Source: Atopobiaceae bacterium (lineage in GTDB: Bacteria; Actinomycetota; Coriobacteriia; Coriobacteriales; Atopobiaceae). Taken from it: DNA of 64,000 nt. How positions within the stretch are numbered: the stretch's first letter is position 1; every line of letters starts with the position of its first letter. A program made the position numbers and the translations under genes. The notes beneath the pieces are model-generated. The model did no database searches, was not told the DNA's origin, and was given only the letters and a program-made list of their open reading frames with translations. Positions 15,894-23,525 of this stretch are shown here, in pieces. The stretch is from the NCBI GenBank assembly GCA_902834555.1, contig CADFJN010000004.1, positions 1-64,000 of the forward strand, written 5' to 3'.

Positions 15894-17135
15894 ATGGAAG
15901 TCACCAACAAGCTTGCACCCCACCTCACGGGGCAGCTCTCGCCCCAGGCCCAGCGGGCCGTTGCAATCCGCCGCACAAGTGGGGCACTATCACCGTTTGC
16001 CACACCCAACGCGGCCGCGCGTCGTCGCGACAAGACCGAGCGTGATCAGGAAAGCGTCCTTCGCCCGGCCTTTGTGCGCGACGCCGAGAAGATCATGCAC
16101 ATGTCCGCATACAACCGTCTTGCCGGAAAGACCCAGGTCTTCTCCTTCCGCGCAGACGACGACCTTGCGCGTCGCGGCCTGCACGTGCAGCTTGTTGCGC
16201 GCGTGGCCAGAGACATTGGCGCTGCCCTCGGTCTCAACCTTGACCTTATCGAGGCAATCGCCTTGGGCCACGATATTGGCCACACGCCCTTTGGCCACGC
16301 AGGCGAGCGCTTCCTAAACGACGTCTACCATGCCCGCACCGGCCGCTTCTTTGCGCACAACGTGCAGAGCGTTCGCGTGCTCGACGTCACCTACGGCAGG
16401 AACCTCGCCCTTCAGACCCTTGATGGCGTGATCTGCCACAACGGAGAGTTCGAACAGCAGGTCTTCGAGACAAGCTCTCTTGCCGGCTTCGACGAGTTCG
16501 ACCGTGGGGTGGATGAGTGCTGGGAGAAGGGCGGCCCCGCCATCGCGCGCTTGCGCCCCATGACGCTCGAGGGCTGCGTGGTGCGCGTCTCCGACATCAT
16601 TGCCTACGTGGGCAAGGACCGTCAGGACGCCATCCGCGCGGGCCTCTGCACCGAGAAGAGCTTTGATGACGGTCTTGGCGGGGCGTACAACGCCTGGGCG
16701 CTTGGTGCCTTCGTTGCGGATGTGGTCGAGAACAGCCTGGACAAGCCACGCATCGAGATGAGCGAGGAGGGCTTTGCCGAGATGCGCCGGGCAAAGCGCG
16801 AGAACTACGAGAAGATCTACGGCGCCTCGGAGGTCAATGGGGACTTCTCGCGCGGAGTTTCGGAGCTCTTCTCGCTGCTCTACGACCACGAGCTCGAGGC
16901 GCTTCGCTCGGGCGACGAGACTTCCGCGATTTTCCGTCACCACATCGAGCCTCTGGGGCGCCACCTTGCACCTTACGGTCGCACGTATGACTGGGAGTCA
17001 GACCCGGACCTTGCGGCGGTGGACTTCATCTCGTCGATGACAGATGACTACTTCATGGCCACGTGCTCGGAGCTCTTCCCTAAGGCGCGTGAGCTCTTCC
17101 CGCGCCGCGGTTACTTCAGGGGCGTGCGCCCGTAG
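15894..17135 (+). CDS. dgt: HD-domain deoxyguanosinetriphosphate triphosphohydrolase-like protein
   Basis: 413 residues. The HD metal site is visible in IALGHDIGHTPFGHAGERFL (around residue 125) with an upstream His in RRGLHVQLVARVARDI and a downstream Asp in VVRVSDIIAYVGKD. These are the hallmarks of dGTPase-like dNTP triphosphohydrolases, which cleave dNTP to deoxynucleoside and triphosphate and so control precursor pools. The N-terminal 60 residues with RRRDKTERDQE are also typical. GCAGGAGGC precedes the ATG; an in-frame extension to 15816 is unlikely because the -10 box lies inside it. Substrate preference cannot be told from sequence. Confidence 0.87.
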   Translation: MEVTNKLAPHLTGQLSPQAQRAVAIRRTSGALSPFATPNAAARRRDKTERDQESVLRPAFVRDAEKIMHMSAYNRLAGKTQVFSFRADDDLARRGLHVQLVARVARDIGAALGLNLDLIEAIALGHDIGHTPFGHAGERFLNDVYHARTGRFFAHNVQSVRVLDVTYGRNLALQTLDGVICHNGEFEQQVFETSSLAGFDEFDRGVDECWEKGGPAIARLRPMTLEGCVVRVSDIIAYVGKDRQDAIRAGLCTEKSFDDGLGGAYNAWALGAFVADVVENSLDKPRIEMSEEGFAEMRRAKRENYEKIYGASEVNGDFSRGVSELFSLLYDHELEALRSGDETSAIFRHHIEPLGRHLAPYGRTYDWESDPDLAAVDFISSMTDDYFMATCSELFPKARELFPRRGYFRGVRP

Positions 17136-17158
17136 GCGTGGGGATGGGGGGTCAATTT

Positions 17159-17215
17159 CTTCACTACAGTGAAGATATAGCCTGCGGAGAGAGTAAGACC
17201 TTCACTACAGTGAAG
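17159..17215. repeat. Two copies of the palindrome CTTCACTACAGTGAAG
   Basis: Identical 16-nt palindromes (7-nt arms, AC centre) lie at 17159-17174 and 17200-17215, 41 bases apart, between the convergent ends of dgt and the amidotransferase gene. The second contains the TAG stop codon of the minus-strand gene. They may be a bidirectional terminator or paired protein-binding sites. Confidence 0.65.
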
Positions 17216-17990
17216 GCTCCTGTGCCGCGCGATCGGCTGCGCCGTGCTCGCGTGCGGCGTCGACGAAGGCACTGAAGAGCTGCGGCTGCGTGCGCAGCTT
17301 CTCGGGATGCCACTGCACGCCCAAAAAGAAAGTCTTCTCGGCAAACTCCAAGCCCTCCGGCGTGCCGTCCTCGGCCCACGCAACAACGTGCCCCTCGGGC
17401 GCTTGCTTGCAGATTGCCTCGTGGTGCAGCGAGTTCACCTCGCCCGAGGTGAATCCCAGAATCTTTGCCAGGCGGCTCGTCTCGGCAACGCGCACATGAT
17501 GAACGGGGGTATCTGGCTGGTCGAGCCTGCTGTGGACGATGGTCTTGGTGGGGTAGTCGCTGATGTCGCGCACAAGCGTGCCACCAAGAGTCACGTTCAT
17601 GACCTGCATGCCGCGGCAGATGCCCAGCACCGGCACGTCGGCGTCCCAGCATGCGCGCATGAGCGCCCACTCAAAGGCGTCGCGCGCGGCGCAGGTGAGC
17701 GAAATCGGGGAGTGGCTCTCTGGTGCGTAGGCGTTGCCTCCAAAGGAGCAGTCGGCAATGTCGCCGCCGCCCGTGAAGAGAATGCCGTCAAGACGTCGCA
17801 CTATATCGGGGACCAGGCTGGTTGCGTCAAAGCCAAAGGGGATGGTGAAGGGGAGAGCCACCGGGATGCCGCCCGCATCTGCCACCGAGGCAGCGTAGTG
17901 GTCATCCGTCATGGTCCAGTTTGGATTCTCGGGGTCCTCCCTTGGCCTAGACGTGATGCCGATGAGCGGCCTGGTGGCTGCGATTGTCAT
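17205..17990 (-). CDS. Class-I glutamine amidotransferase-like hydrolase (PuuD / peptidase C26 family)
   Basis: 261 residues. The nucleophile elbow is GICRGMQVMN (Cys near residue 123) and the His-Glu of the triad is in GVQWHPEK near the C-terminus. TGGGDIADCSFGG and HHVRV blocks match gamma-glutamyl-gamma-aminobutyrate hydrolases, which cut gamma-glutamyl bonds in putrescine breakdown. No other puu gene is near, so the substrate is open. GGGAGGAAAT precedes the ATG at 17990. It converges with dgt. Confidence 0.85.
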   Translation of the reverse strand: MTIAATRPLIGITSRPREDPENPNWTMTDDHYAASVADAGGIPVALPFTIPFGFDATSLVPDIVRRLDGILFTGGGDIADCSFGGNAYAPESHSPISLTCAARDAFEWALMRACWDADVPVLGICRGMQVMNVTLGGTLVRDISDYPTKTIVHSRLDQPDTPVHHVRVAETSRLAKILGFTSGEVNSLHHEAICKQAPEGHVVAWAEDGTPEGLEFAEKTFFLGVQWHPEKLRTQPQLFSAFVDAAREHGAADRAAQEPSL

Positions 17991-18169
17991 ATTTCCTCCC
18001 CCTGTGCAACGTTCCGGGGGATACCTTAGCCGACCTAAGGCGGCCCAACCTGTTCGGGTGGCCAATCCAGAAAAAATGAACGGGTGTCGCGATTTGGCCC
18101 GAGCCGGAGTGGCCCTGGAGTCCGAGAACGACCTGGCGATGAGAAAGGCCGCACGTTGAGAAAGGCCTC

Positions 18170-18324
18170 GCCGCCACACATTCGGGGCCGAACGTGTGAC
18201 CCGCGCTGGTCGATACAGATTCGGGCAGCGAATGTGTGGCGGCACGCTACAGGTTTGCACCCGAACGTGTGACCCGCGCAGGTCGATACAGATTCGGGCA
18301 GCGAATGTGTGGCGGCGCGCTACA
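18170..18324. repeat. 64-bp direct repeat with internal inverted repeats upstream of rarA
   Basis: Copies at 18188-18251 and 18261-18324 differ at two positions by eye and are spaced 73 bases. Each ends with CGAATGTGTGGCGGC, and the complement of this 15-mer lies just before the first copy (18170-18184), so each copy can fold back on the leading arm. No open frame or spacer pattern is seen. The 396-bp gap between the amidotransferase start and rarA is mostly made of it. Confidence 0.8.
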
Positions 18325-18373
18325 CATTCGGCAACCAGCAGGGTGCCAAATGCCGCAGCCCACGCCCCTGGGC

Positions 18374-18379
18374 TACAAT
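18374..18379 (+). promoter_or_regulatory. -10 box TACAAT placed for a leaderless rarA transcript
   Basis: GGGCTACAATCGC ends eight bases before the rarA ATG, so transcription would start at or next to the start codon. No ribosome binding site is present in the gap, which agrees with a leaderless mRNA. Confidence 0.5.
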
Positions 18380-18386
18380 CGCTTGC

Positions 18387-19817
18387 ATGGACAACCTCTT
18401 CACCAACATAGAGCGCTACAAGCGCACGATGAACGCTCCTCTCGCCGCGCGCATGCGTCCGCAGACCCTCGAGGAGTACGTTGGACAGACCGAGGCCGTT
18501 GGCCCCGGCAGCTGGCTTCGCACGGCAATCGAGCACGACACGCTCTCCTCGGTGATTCTCTACGGCCCTGCTGGCACGGGAAAGACCACGCTGGCGCGCA
18601 TCATCGCTAACTCGACGCACGCGGAGTTTGTCGAGGTCTCGGCCGTCACGGGCACTGTGAAGGACCTCCGGCGCGAGATAGAGGCCGCTGAAAGCCGCCT
18701 GCTCTCCCTGGGCCGTCGCACCATCCTCTTTGTGGACGAGATACACCGCTTCAACCGCTCGCAGCAGGACGCGCTACTGCACGCTGTGGAGGACCGTACC
18801 GTGGTCCTGGTGGGCGCCACGACCGAGAACCCCTACTTCGAGGTGAACTCCGCACTGCTCTCGCGCTCTCGCGTGGTGGAGCTCGGGCCGCTCGACAACG
18901 ACTCCATCCGCACTATCGTGTGCCGCGCCGTCACCTCGGAATACGGTCTCAAGGGCGCCTTCACGCTCGACGACGACGCGCTCGACGAGATCGTCACCCT
19001 TGCCGGCGGCGACGGCCGGGCGTCTCTCACCTCGCTCGAGCTGGCAAGCCAGATGGCGGCTCCGGCAGGCACCGCTACGCCCGAGGCGCCCGTGCGCATC
19101 ACGCGCACCCACGTGCTCGAGGCAAACCCACGCCACGGTCTGTCCTACGACAAGTCCGGCGACATGCACTACGACATCATCTCCGCCTTCATCAAGTCCA
19201 TGCGTGGAAGCGATCCAGACGCGGCGCTCTACTGGCTGGCGCGCATGATCGACGCGGGGGAGGACCCCAAGTTCATTGCACGGCGCATCTTCATCCTCGC
19301 CTCGGAGGATGTTGGTAACGCGGATCCGCAGGCGCTTCTCGTTGCGGAGGCGGCATTCAAGGCAACCGAGGTCATAGGCCTTCCGGAATGCCGCATCAAC
19401 CTTGCCCAGGCCGTTGAGTACATGGCGCTTGCACCCAAGTCCAACGCCGCCGAAGCGGGGATTGACGCCGCCCTGAAGGAGGTTCGCGAGGGGCCGCGCC
19501 GAGAGGTGCCCAGCTACCTGCGCGACAGGCATCGCCCCGGCTCCGACGAATACGGACCCTACCTCTATCCCCACAACTATCCCACTGGCTGGGTGGAGCA
19601 GCGCTACCTGCCCGAGGGCCTCGAGCGCGGCGCGTTCTATCACCCCAGTCCCCGCGGGTGGGAGGCCTGGCGCATTGAGGCCACGGCGCGCGACCGGGCA
19701 GGGCTTCAACCCAAGCCGGTGGATGACGGCGAGAAGGGCACCGCAGGTGCTGCCGGTGCGGATGCTGCCGCGAATGGCGCCGATCCCACCAAAAACGACG
19801 CTCCCGGCAAGGCGTAG
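18387..19817 (+). CDS. rarA: Replication-associated recombination AAA+ ATPase RarA (MgsA)
   Basis: 476-residue clamp-loader-like ATPase acting at stalled forks. Walker A is LYGPAGTGKTT near residue 60, Walker B ILFVDEIHRFN near residue 113, sensor 1 LVGATTENPYFEVNSALLSR follows, and the C-terminal half has SFIKSMRGSDPDAALYWLAR-type and DVGNADPQAL motifs of the RarA/WRNIP1 family. The last 40 residues are a low-complexity Ala/Asp tail. The ATG at 18387 is preferred over the longer frame from 18309, which runs through the direct repeat and the -10 box. Confidence 0.93.
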   Translation: MDNLFTNIERYKRTMNAPLAARMRPQTLEEYVGQTEAVGPGSWLRTAIEHDTLSSVILYGPAGTGKTTLARIIANSTHAEFVEVSAVTGTVKDLRREIEAAESRLLSLGRRTILFVDEIHRFNRSQQDALLHAVEDRTVVLVGATTENPYFEVNSALLSRSRVVELGPLDNDSIRTIVCRAVTSEYGLKGAFTLDDDALDEIVTLAGGDGRASLTSLELASQMAAPAGTATPEAPVRITRTHVLEANPRHGLSYDKSGDMHYDIISAFIKSMRGSDPDAALYWLARMIDAGEDPKFIARRIFILASEDVGNADPQALLVAEAAFKATEVIGLPECRINLAQAVEYMALAPKSNAAEAGIDAALKEVREGPRREVPSYLRDRHRPGSDEYGPYLYPHNYPTGWVEQRYLPEGLERGAFYHPSPRGWEAWRIEATARDRAGLQPKPVDDGEKGTAGAAGADAAANGADPTKNDAPGKA

Positions 19818-19997
19818 GCGCGAGAAGTACCGCTCGCCGCCTCTCGCACCACCGCTTGCGCCCTCCGTCTGCCGTTTCAGGGTGCAGGACACGCCAGAAA
19901 TTCGACAGGTTAGTACGGTTCCCATCACTCGAGGCGCCAGCGATTTGTAATGACTCTCGAGCAAGGCGCACCGAAACACGATGCGCGGGATGGCCTG

Positions 19998-20003
19998 GAT
20001 AAT
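19998..20003 (+). promoter_or_regulatory. Candidate -10 box GATAAT of the lipoprotein gene
   Basis: GATAAT lies 27 bases before the lipoprotein ATG, inside the inverted repeat GGCC-TGGATAATCC-TGGCC, which could also be an operator. No clear -35 was found. Confidence 0.35.
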
Positions 20004-20029
20004 CCTGGCCAGAGGGGAAGGAACCAAGC

Positions 20030-20521
20030 ATGAAGAAGCAGGTACTGGTTGCGGGTCTGCTTGCCGCAACGCTCTGCATGCCGCTCGCGGCGTGCGGCGG
20101 CTCGTCGACCTCGTCCACTAGCTCGTCGTCCTCCACGACCACGAGCAGCACGAGCACCACCTCCAGCTCGTCAAAGGACAGCTCCAGCTCCGAGTTCGAC
20201 GCCAACAAGGCCTACGCCGGCCAGTGGCGCGGCTCCGTCGAGATCACCGGCCAGACCGTCTACGGCACCGCTGGCGGCAGCGAGCCGATGCTCGACGTGA
20301 ACCTTAACGATGACGGCACCTGCGAGGTCAAGCCCCTCGAGGCACACGCCGACCTTCTCACCGACACGGGCACCTGGGAGGGCACGAAGGACGACATTAC
20401 GCTGCACCTCTCGTCCAAGGACATCACGCTCAAGGTTGTCGACAAGAACACGCTCGAGGGCAACGCCGCCGACTTCGACATCGCCGACTTCGACACCATC
20501 AACTTCGACTTCTACGGCTAA
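20030..20521 (+). CDS. Small surface lipoprotein with Ser/Thr-rich linker
   Basis: 163 residues. A lipoprotein signal peptide (basic MKKQ, hydrophobic core, lipobox LAAC with Cys22) is followed by a Ser/Thr-only linker of about 35 residues and a compact domain of about 110 residues (WRGSVEITGQ ... NLNDDGTCEV ... GTWEGTKDDI), which looks like a small beta-barrel as in lipocalin-like or DUF-type lipoproteins. Function is not recognised. GGAAGGAACC precedes the ATG. It precedes the glycoside hydrolase gene by 169 bases with hairpins between, so co-transcription is uncertain. Confidence 0.8.
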   Translation: MKKQVLVAGLLAATLCMPLAACGGSSTSSTSSSSSTTTSSTSTTSSSSKDSSSSEFDANKAYAGQWRGSVEITGQTVYGTAGGSEPMLDVNLNDDGTCEVKPLEAHADLLTDTGTWEGTKDDITLHLSSKDITLKVVDKNTLEGNAADFDIADFDTINFDFYG

Positions 20522-20690
20522 CGGCTAGGGGAATTTCCCCCTTGCCTTAAGTGGGTCACGCGGGTGGGCGTTGGGAGCGCCGTGCCCGTAGGCCCTGGCT
20601 TCACGCGGGAATTGCCACGGCCACATGGCCGTGCGGAGGGAAGGCTGCGGCCCCCTGTGGGAGGGGGACCGCACGACAAGAGGAGAAAGA
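20522..20690 (+). promoter_or_regulatory. Hairpin-rich leader of the glycoside hydrolase gene
   Basis: Two hairpins can be drawn: CACGGCCA/TGGCCGTG (about 20616-20638) and GCGG-CCCCC / GGGGG-CCGC shortly before the ribosome binding site. A GGGGAATTTCCCC near-palindrome follows the lipoprotein stop codon. It may be a terminator plus promoter region; no known riboswitch is recognised. Confidence 0.35.
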
Positions 20691-23162
20691 ATGGGAAACA
20701 ACCTGACGCGCAGGAACTTCCTTGCTGGGTCGGCTGCCGCGGCGGCGCTCGCAGGGCTTGCTGGCTGCTCGACCGGGAGCACTCCGAGCACGGATGATGC
20801 GGCGAACAAGAAGGGCAACGGCTACACCGAGACGGCAACCGACTACGGTTACACCATCGTCGATAACGGTGATGGCAAGCAGCTGTCCTACTCGCCAGAT
20901 TCCGGTCTCAAGCTCATCGAGAAGGACGGATACGCGTTCAAGGACTTCGAGGGCACCGGCGAGCTGGTTCCCTACGAGGACTGGCGCCTCTCTGCGGAGG
21001 AGCGCGCCGAGGACCTTGCTGGGCGCCTCTCTATCGAGCAGATCGCTGGTCTTATGTGCTTCTCTGGACACCAGAGCAAGGTTGAGGACGATAGCTCGGT
21101 GACCGATGAGCAGAAGCAGTTCCTCGACGGAAACGTTCGTGCCGTTCTCAATGCTGCTTCTGCATACCCTGCGTTCAAGCAGGCTGCTTGGGCAAATAAC
21201 ATGCAGGCATACGTAGAGGCATCGGAGAACAAGATCCCCATCAACTTCTCCTCGGATCCTCGTAACGGCAAGAACTGCGTCGATTGGCCCGGCAACCTCG
21301 CCCTTGCCGCTACGTTTGACCCCGAGGTCGCCAAGCGCGCTGGTGCTGGAATTGCTCACGATCTCCGCAGGATGGGCATCTCCATGTTCCTTGGCCCTCA
21401 GACTGACGTCGCGTCTGACCCCCGCTGGACGCGCTTCTCCGGTACCTTCGGTGAAGACCCCGCACTTTCCCGTGATACCTGCAAGGCCTTCATCGACGGC
21501 ATGCAGTCCACGACCGATGACAACGGAAACGATGTTGGCTGGGGCAAGGACTCGGTTGCCGCTATGGTCAAGCACTGGCCGGCGGAGGCCCCCGGCGAGG
21601 GTGGCCGAGAGGGCCACAAGGATGGCGGCAAGTTCGCCGTCTATCCCGGCAAGAACTTTGAGGCATGCATGATTCCGTTCGTGGATGGTGCCTTCAAACT
21701 CGATGGTAAGACCGGCACCGCGTCATCTGTCATGACCTCCTACACCATCGCGTTCGACCAGGACAACGAGTATGGCGAGCTGGTTGGCTCTGGCTTCTCG
21801 AAGTACAAGGTCACCGAGCTTCTCCGCGATCGCTTTGGCTTTGCCGGCTCTGCGTGCACCGACTGGGCGGTGCTTAACGATCCGGGCGCAGGTATGGCTA
21901 CCTGCTGGGGTCTTGAGGACACAAGTGTCTGGACGCCCGCAAAGCGCGCCTCGAAGTCTGTCTCCGTCGGTGTCGACCAGATGGGCGGCTGCAACGACCC
22001 CACGCTGCTTGTCTCCGCTTATAACGACATGAAGGAAGAGCTTGGCGAGGATAAGGCAAACGAGAATTTTAAGAATTCCGCCAAGCGTCTGCTTCTGAGC
22101 TACTTCAACACCGGCATCTTTGAGGATCCCTACATTGACGTTGACGCTACTCGTTCCGAGGTCGACAAGGGTGACGATGCCACTAAGGAAGAGGCTCTCT
22201 CCGACCAGGTCAAGGGCATCGTTATGCTCAAGAACCACGGCAACGTTATCAAGGCTGGTTCCGAGAGCGCAAAGCCCAAGGTCTACGTTCCCATGCGATT
22301 CTCGAAGTCTTACCGCGCTGCCGGTTTCATGGGCGGATGGTCGGAGACCCCGTCGGCGTGCGAGCTTCCGCTGTCTGATGGAACACTCAAGAAGTACTTC
22401 GACGTTGTAACCGACACACTCGCCGATACCCTCACCGGTCCCGTTAACGAGAAGACCGGCAATGCCACACCCACGCTCGATGACCTCACGAGGCTTACCG
22501 CTTCTGACATCGCTGACGTCGATTATGTCCTCGTTTGCGCCAAGGCACCGAGCAACGCAGATCCCAGGTCCTCTCAGGACGAGGACGGCAACTACGTGCC
22601 GCTCTCCCTGCAGTACCGTCCCTATACCGCCGACTCTGAGTACGTGCGTCAGACCTCGATTGCCGGCGACCCTGCCGACGGCTCCAAGTGGGCAGAGCAC
22701 GAGAGCGCCAAGGGCGTCGAGATCGAGAACCGCAGCTACTCTGGCAGGACCTCCAATATCACCAACGAGTACCAGCTCGACCAGATCCTTGAGGCAGCTG
22801 CGCTCGCCAAGGAGGCTGGCAAGCCCTGCATCGTGATTCTCGACATCACCCAGCCCATGTGCGTTCACGAGTTCGAGTCAGAGGTTGACGCCATTCTCGT
22901 CTCTATGTCTGGCTCTACCGAGGCGGCGTGCCGCATCGTTGCCGGCCTTGATGAGCCCTCTGGCCTGCTCCCGATGCAGATGCCTAAGGATATGGTTGAC
23001 GTCGAGAAGCAGCTTGAGGACATCTCTCGTGACATGGAGTGCTATACCGACGTGGACGGCAACAACTACGACTTTGCCTTTGGTCTGAACTACTCTGGCC
23101 AGATTTCGGATGATCGTACGAAGAAGTACGGCGTTGATCCGCTGACCAAGCTGGCCGACTAA
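20691..23162 (+). CDS. Exported glycoside hydrolase family 3 lipoprotein
   Basis: 823 residues. The N-terminus combines a twin-arginine-like LTRRNFLAGS with the lipobox LAGC (Cys near residue 26), so it is probably an exported, lipid-anchored protein. The GH3 barrel shows KHWPAEAPGEGGREGHK and the nucleophile Asp391 in FAGSACTDWAVL; the second domain follows from about residue 480, with the general acid not identified. Family 3 enzymes are beta-glucosidases, xylosidases or N-acetylhexosaminidases, and the substrate is not clear. AGGAGAAAG precedes the ATG. Codons end in T more often than in the neighbouring genes. Confidence 0.87.
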   Translation: MGNNLTRRNFLAGSAAAAALAGLAGCSTGSTPSTDDAANKKGNGYTETATDYGYTIVDNGDGKQLSYSPDSGLKLIEKDGYAFKDFEGTGELVPYEDWRLSAEERAEDLAGRLSIEQIAGLMCFSGHQSKVEDDSSVTDEQKQFLDGNVRAVLNAASAYPAFKQAAWANNMQAYVEASENKIPINFSSDPRNGKNCVDWPGNLALAATFDPEVAKRAGAGIAHDLRRMGISMFLGPQTDVASDPRWTRFSGTFGEDPALSRDTCKAFIDGMQSTTDDNGNDVGWGKDSVAAMVKHWPAEAPGEGGREGHKDGGKFAVYPGKNFEACMIPFVDGAFKLDGKTGTASSVMTSYTIAFDQDNEYGELVGSGFSKYKVTELLRDRFGFAGSACTDWAVLNDPGAGMATCWGLEDTSVWTPAKRASKSVSVGVDQMGGCNDPTLLVSAYNDMKEELGEDKANENFKNSAKRLLLSYFNTGIFEDPYIDVDATRSEVDKGDDATKEEALSDQVKGIVMLKNHGNVIKAGSESAKPKVYVPMRFSKSYRAAGFMGGWSETPSACELPLSDGTLKKYFDVVTDTLADTLTGPVNEKTGNATPTLDDLTRLTASDIADVDYVLVCAKAPSNADPRSSQDEDGNYVPLSLQYRPYTADSEYVRQTSIAGDPADGSKWAEHESAKGVEIENRSYSGRTSNITNEYQLDQILEAAALAKEAGKPCIVILDITQPMCVHEFESEVDAILVSMSGSTEAACRIVAGLDEPSGLLPMQMPKDMVDVEKQLEDISRDMECYTDVDGNNYDFAFGLNYSGQISDDRTKKYGVDPLTKLAD

Positions 23163-23172
23163 CTCCACCCTC

Positions 23173-23207
23173 CCTGCTCGACCGCACTCTCCCGGCGGTC
23201 GAGCAGG
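23173..23207 (+). terminator. Hairpin after the glycoside hydrolase gene
   Basis: CCTGCTCGACCGC (23173-23185) and GCGGTCGAGCAGG (23195-23207) form a perfect 13-bp stem with a 9-nt loop, ten bases after the stop codon. There is no T-tract, so it may end transcription weakly or protect the mRNA end. Confidence 0.6.
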
Positions 23208-23213
23208 TCCCTC

Positions 23214-23244
23214 ATGAGACAAAGGGACTGTCCCTTTGTCTCAT
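23214..23244 (+). repeat. ATGAGACAAAGGGA palindromic repeat, copy 3
   Basis: Perfect 15-nt arms ATGAGACAAAGGGAC (23214-23228) and GTCCCTTTGTCTCAT (23230-23244) around a T. Unlike the other two copies it lies 52 bases past the stop codon, behind a separate hairpin. Confidence 0.88.
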
Positions 23245-23380
23245 GGGACCACGGGTTCCCTACGGGACGCGTCCTACTTCCTCCTATATCCCAGCGCGTC
23301 CCAGCGACCGGGGTCGGCACTGCGCCGGCCCCGGTTCGTGTATCTCTGCGTGCTGCGGCAGCGTATTGAATGGGGTTACG

Positions 23381-23438
23381 TGTCGCCGGAAGGCCGGTTT
23401 TGGCGAGATTTGCAACATCCGGCGCTCTCCGGCGGCAG
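23381..23438 (+). repeat. Single unit of the ~60-bp palindromic family
   Basis: It starts TGTCGCCGGAAGGCC, holds TTTGCAAC near the middle and ends CTCTCCGGCGGCA, so the terminal inverted repeat is preserved in a lone copy. The rest of the 363-bp gap before the ABC gene holds the hairpin, the palindrome copy above and a likely promoter (TATGAT at 23480-23485); no gene is seen. Confidence 0.6.
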
Positions 23439-23525
23439 CGTGCGTTTCTCACCGCTCCACGCCGCGCTGCCCCATCCGCTATGATGTCGGGCGGACAACA
23501 TTCGCGTCACACGTAGGGATCACAT

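Noticed and set aside
18188..18324. Possible CRISPR array from two repeats
   Set aside because: Only two long repeats, 64 bp each, with 9 bases between; no cas genes and no variable spacers.
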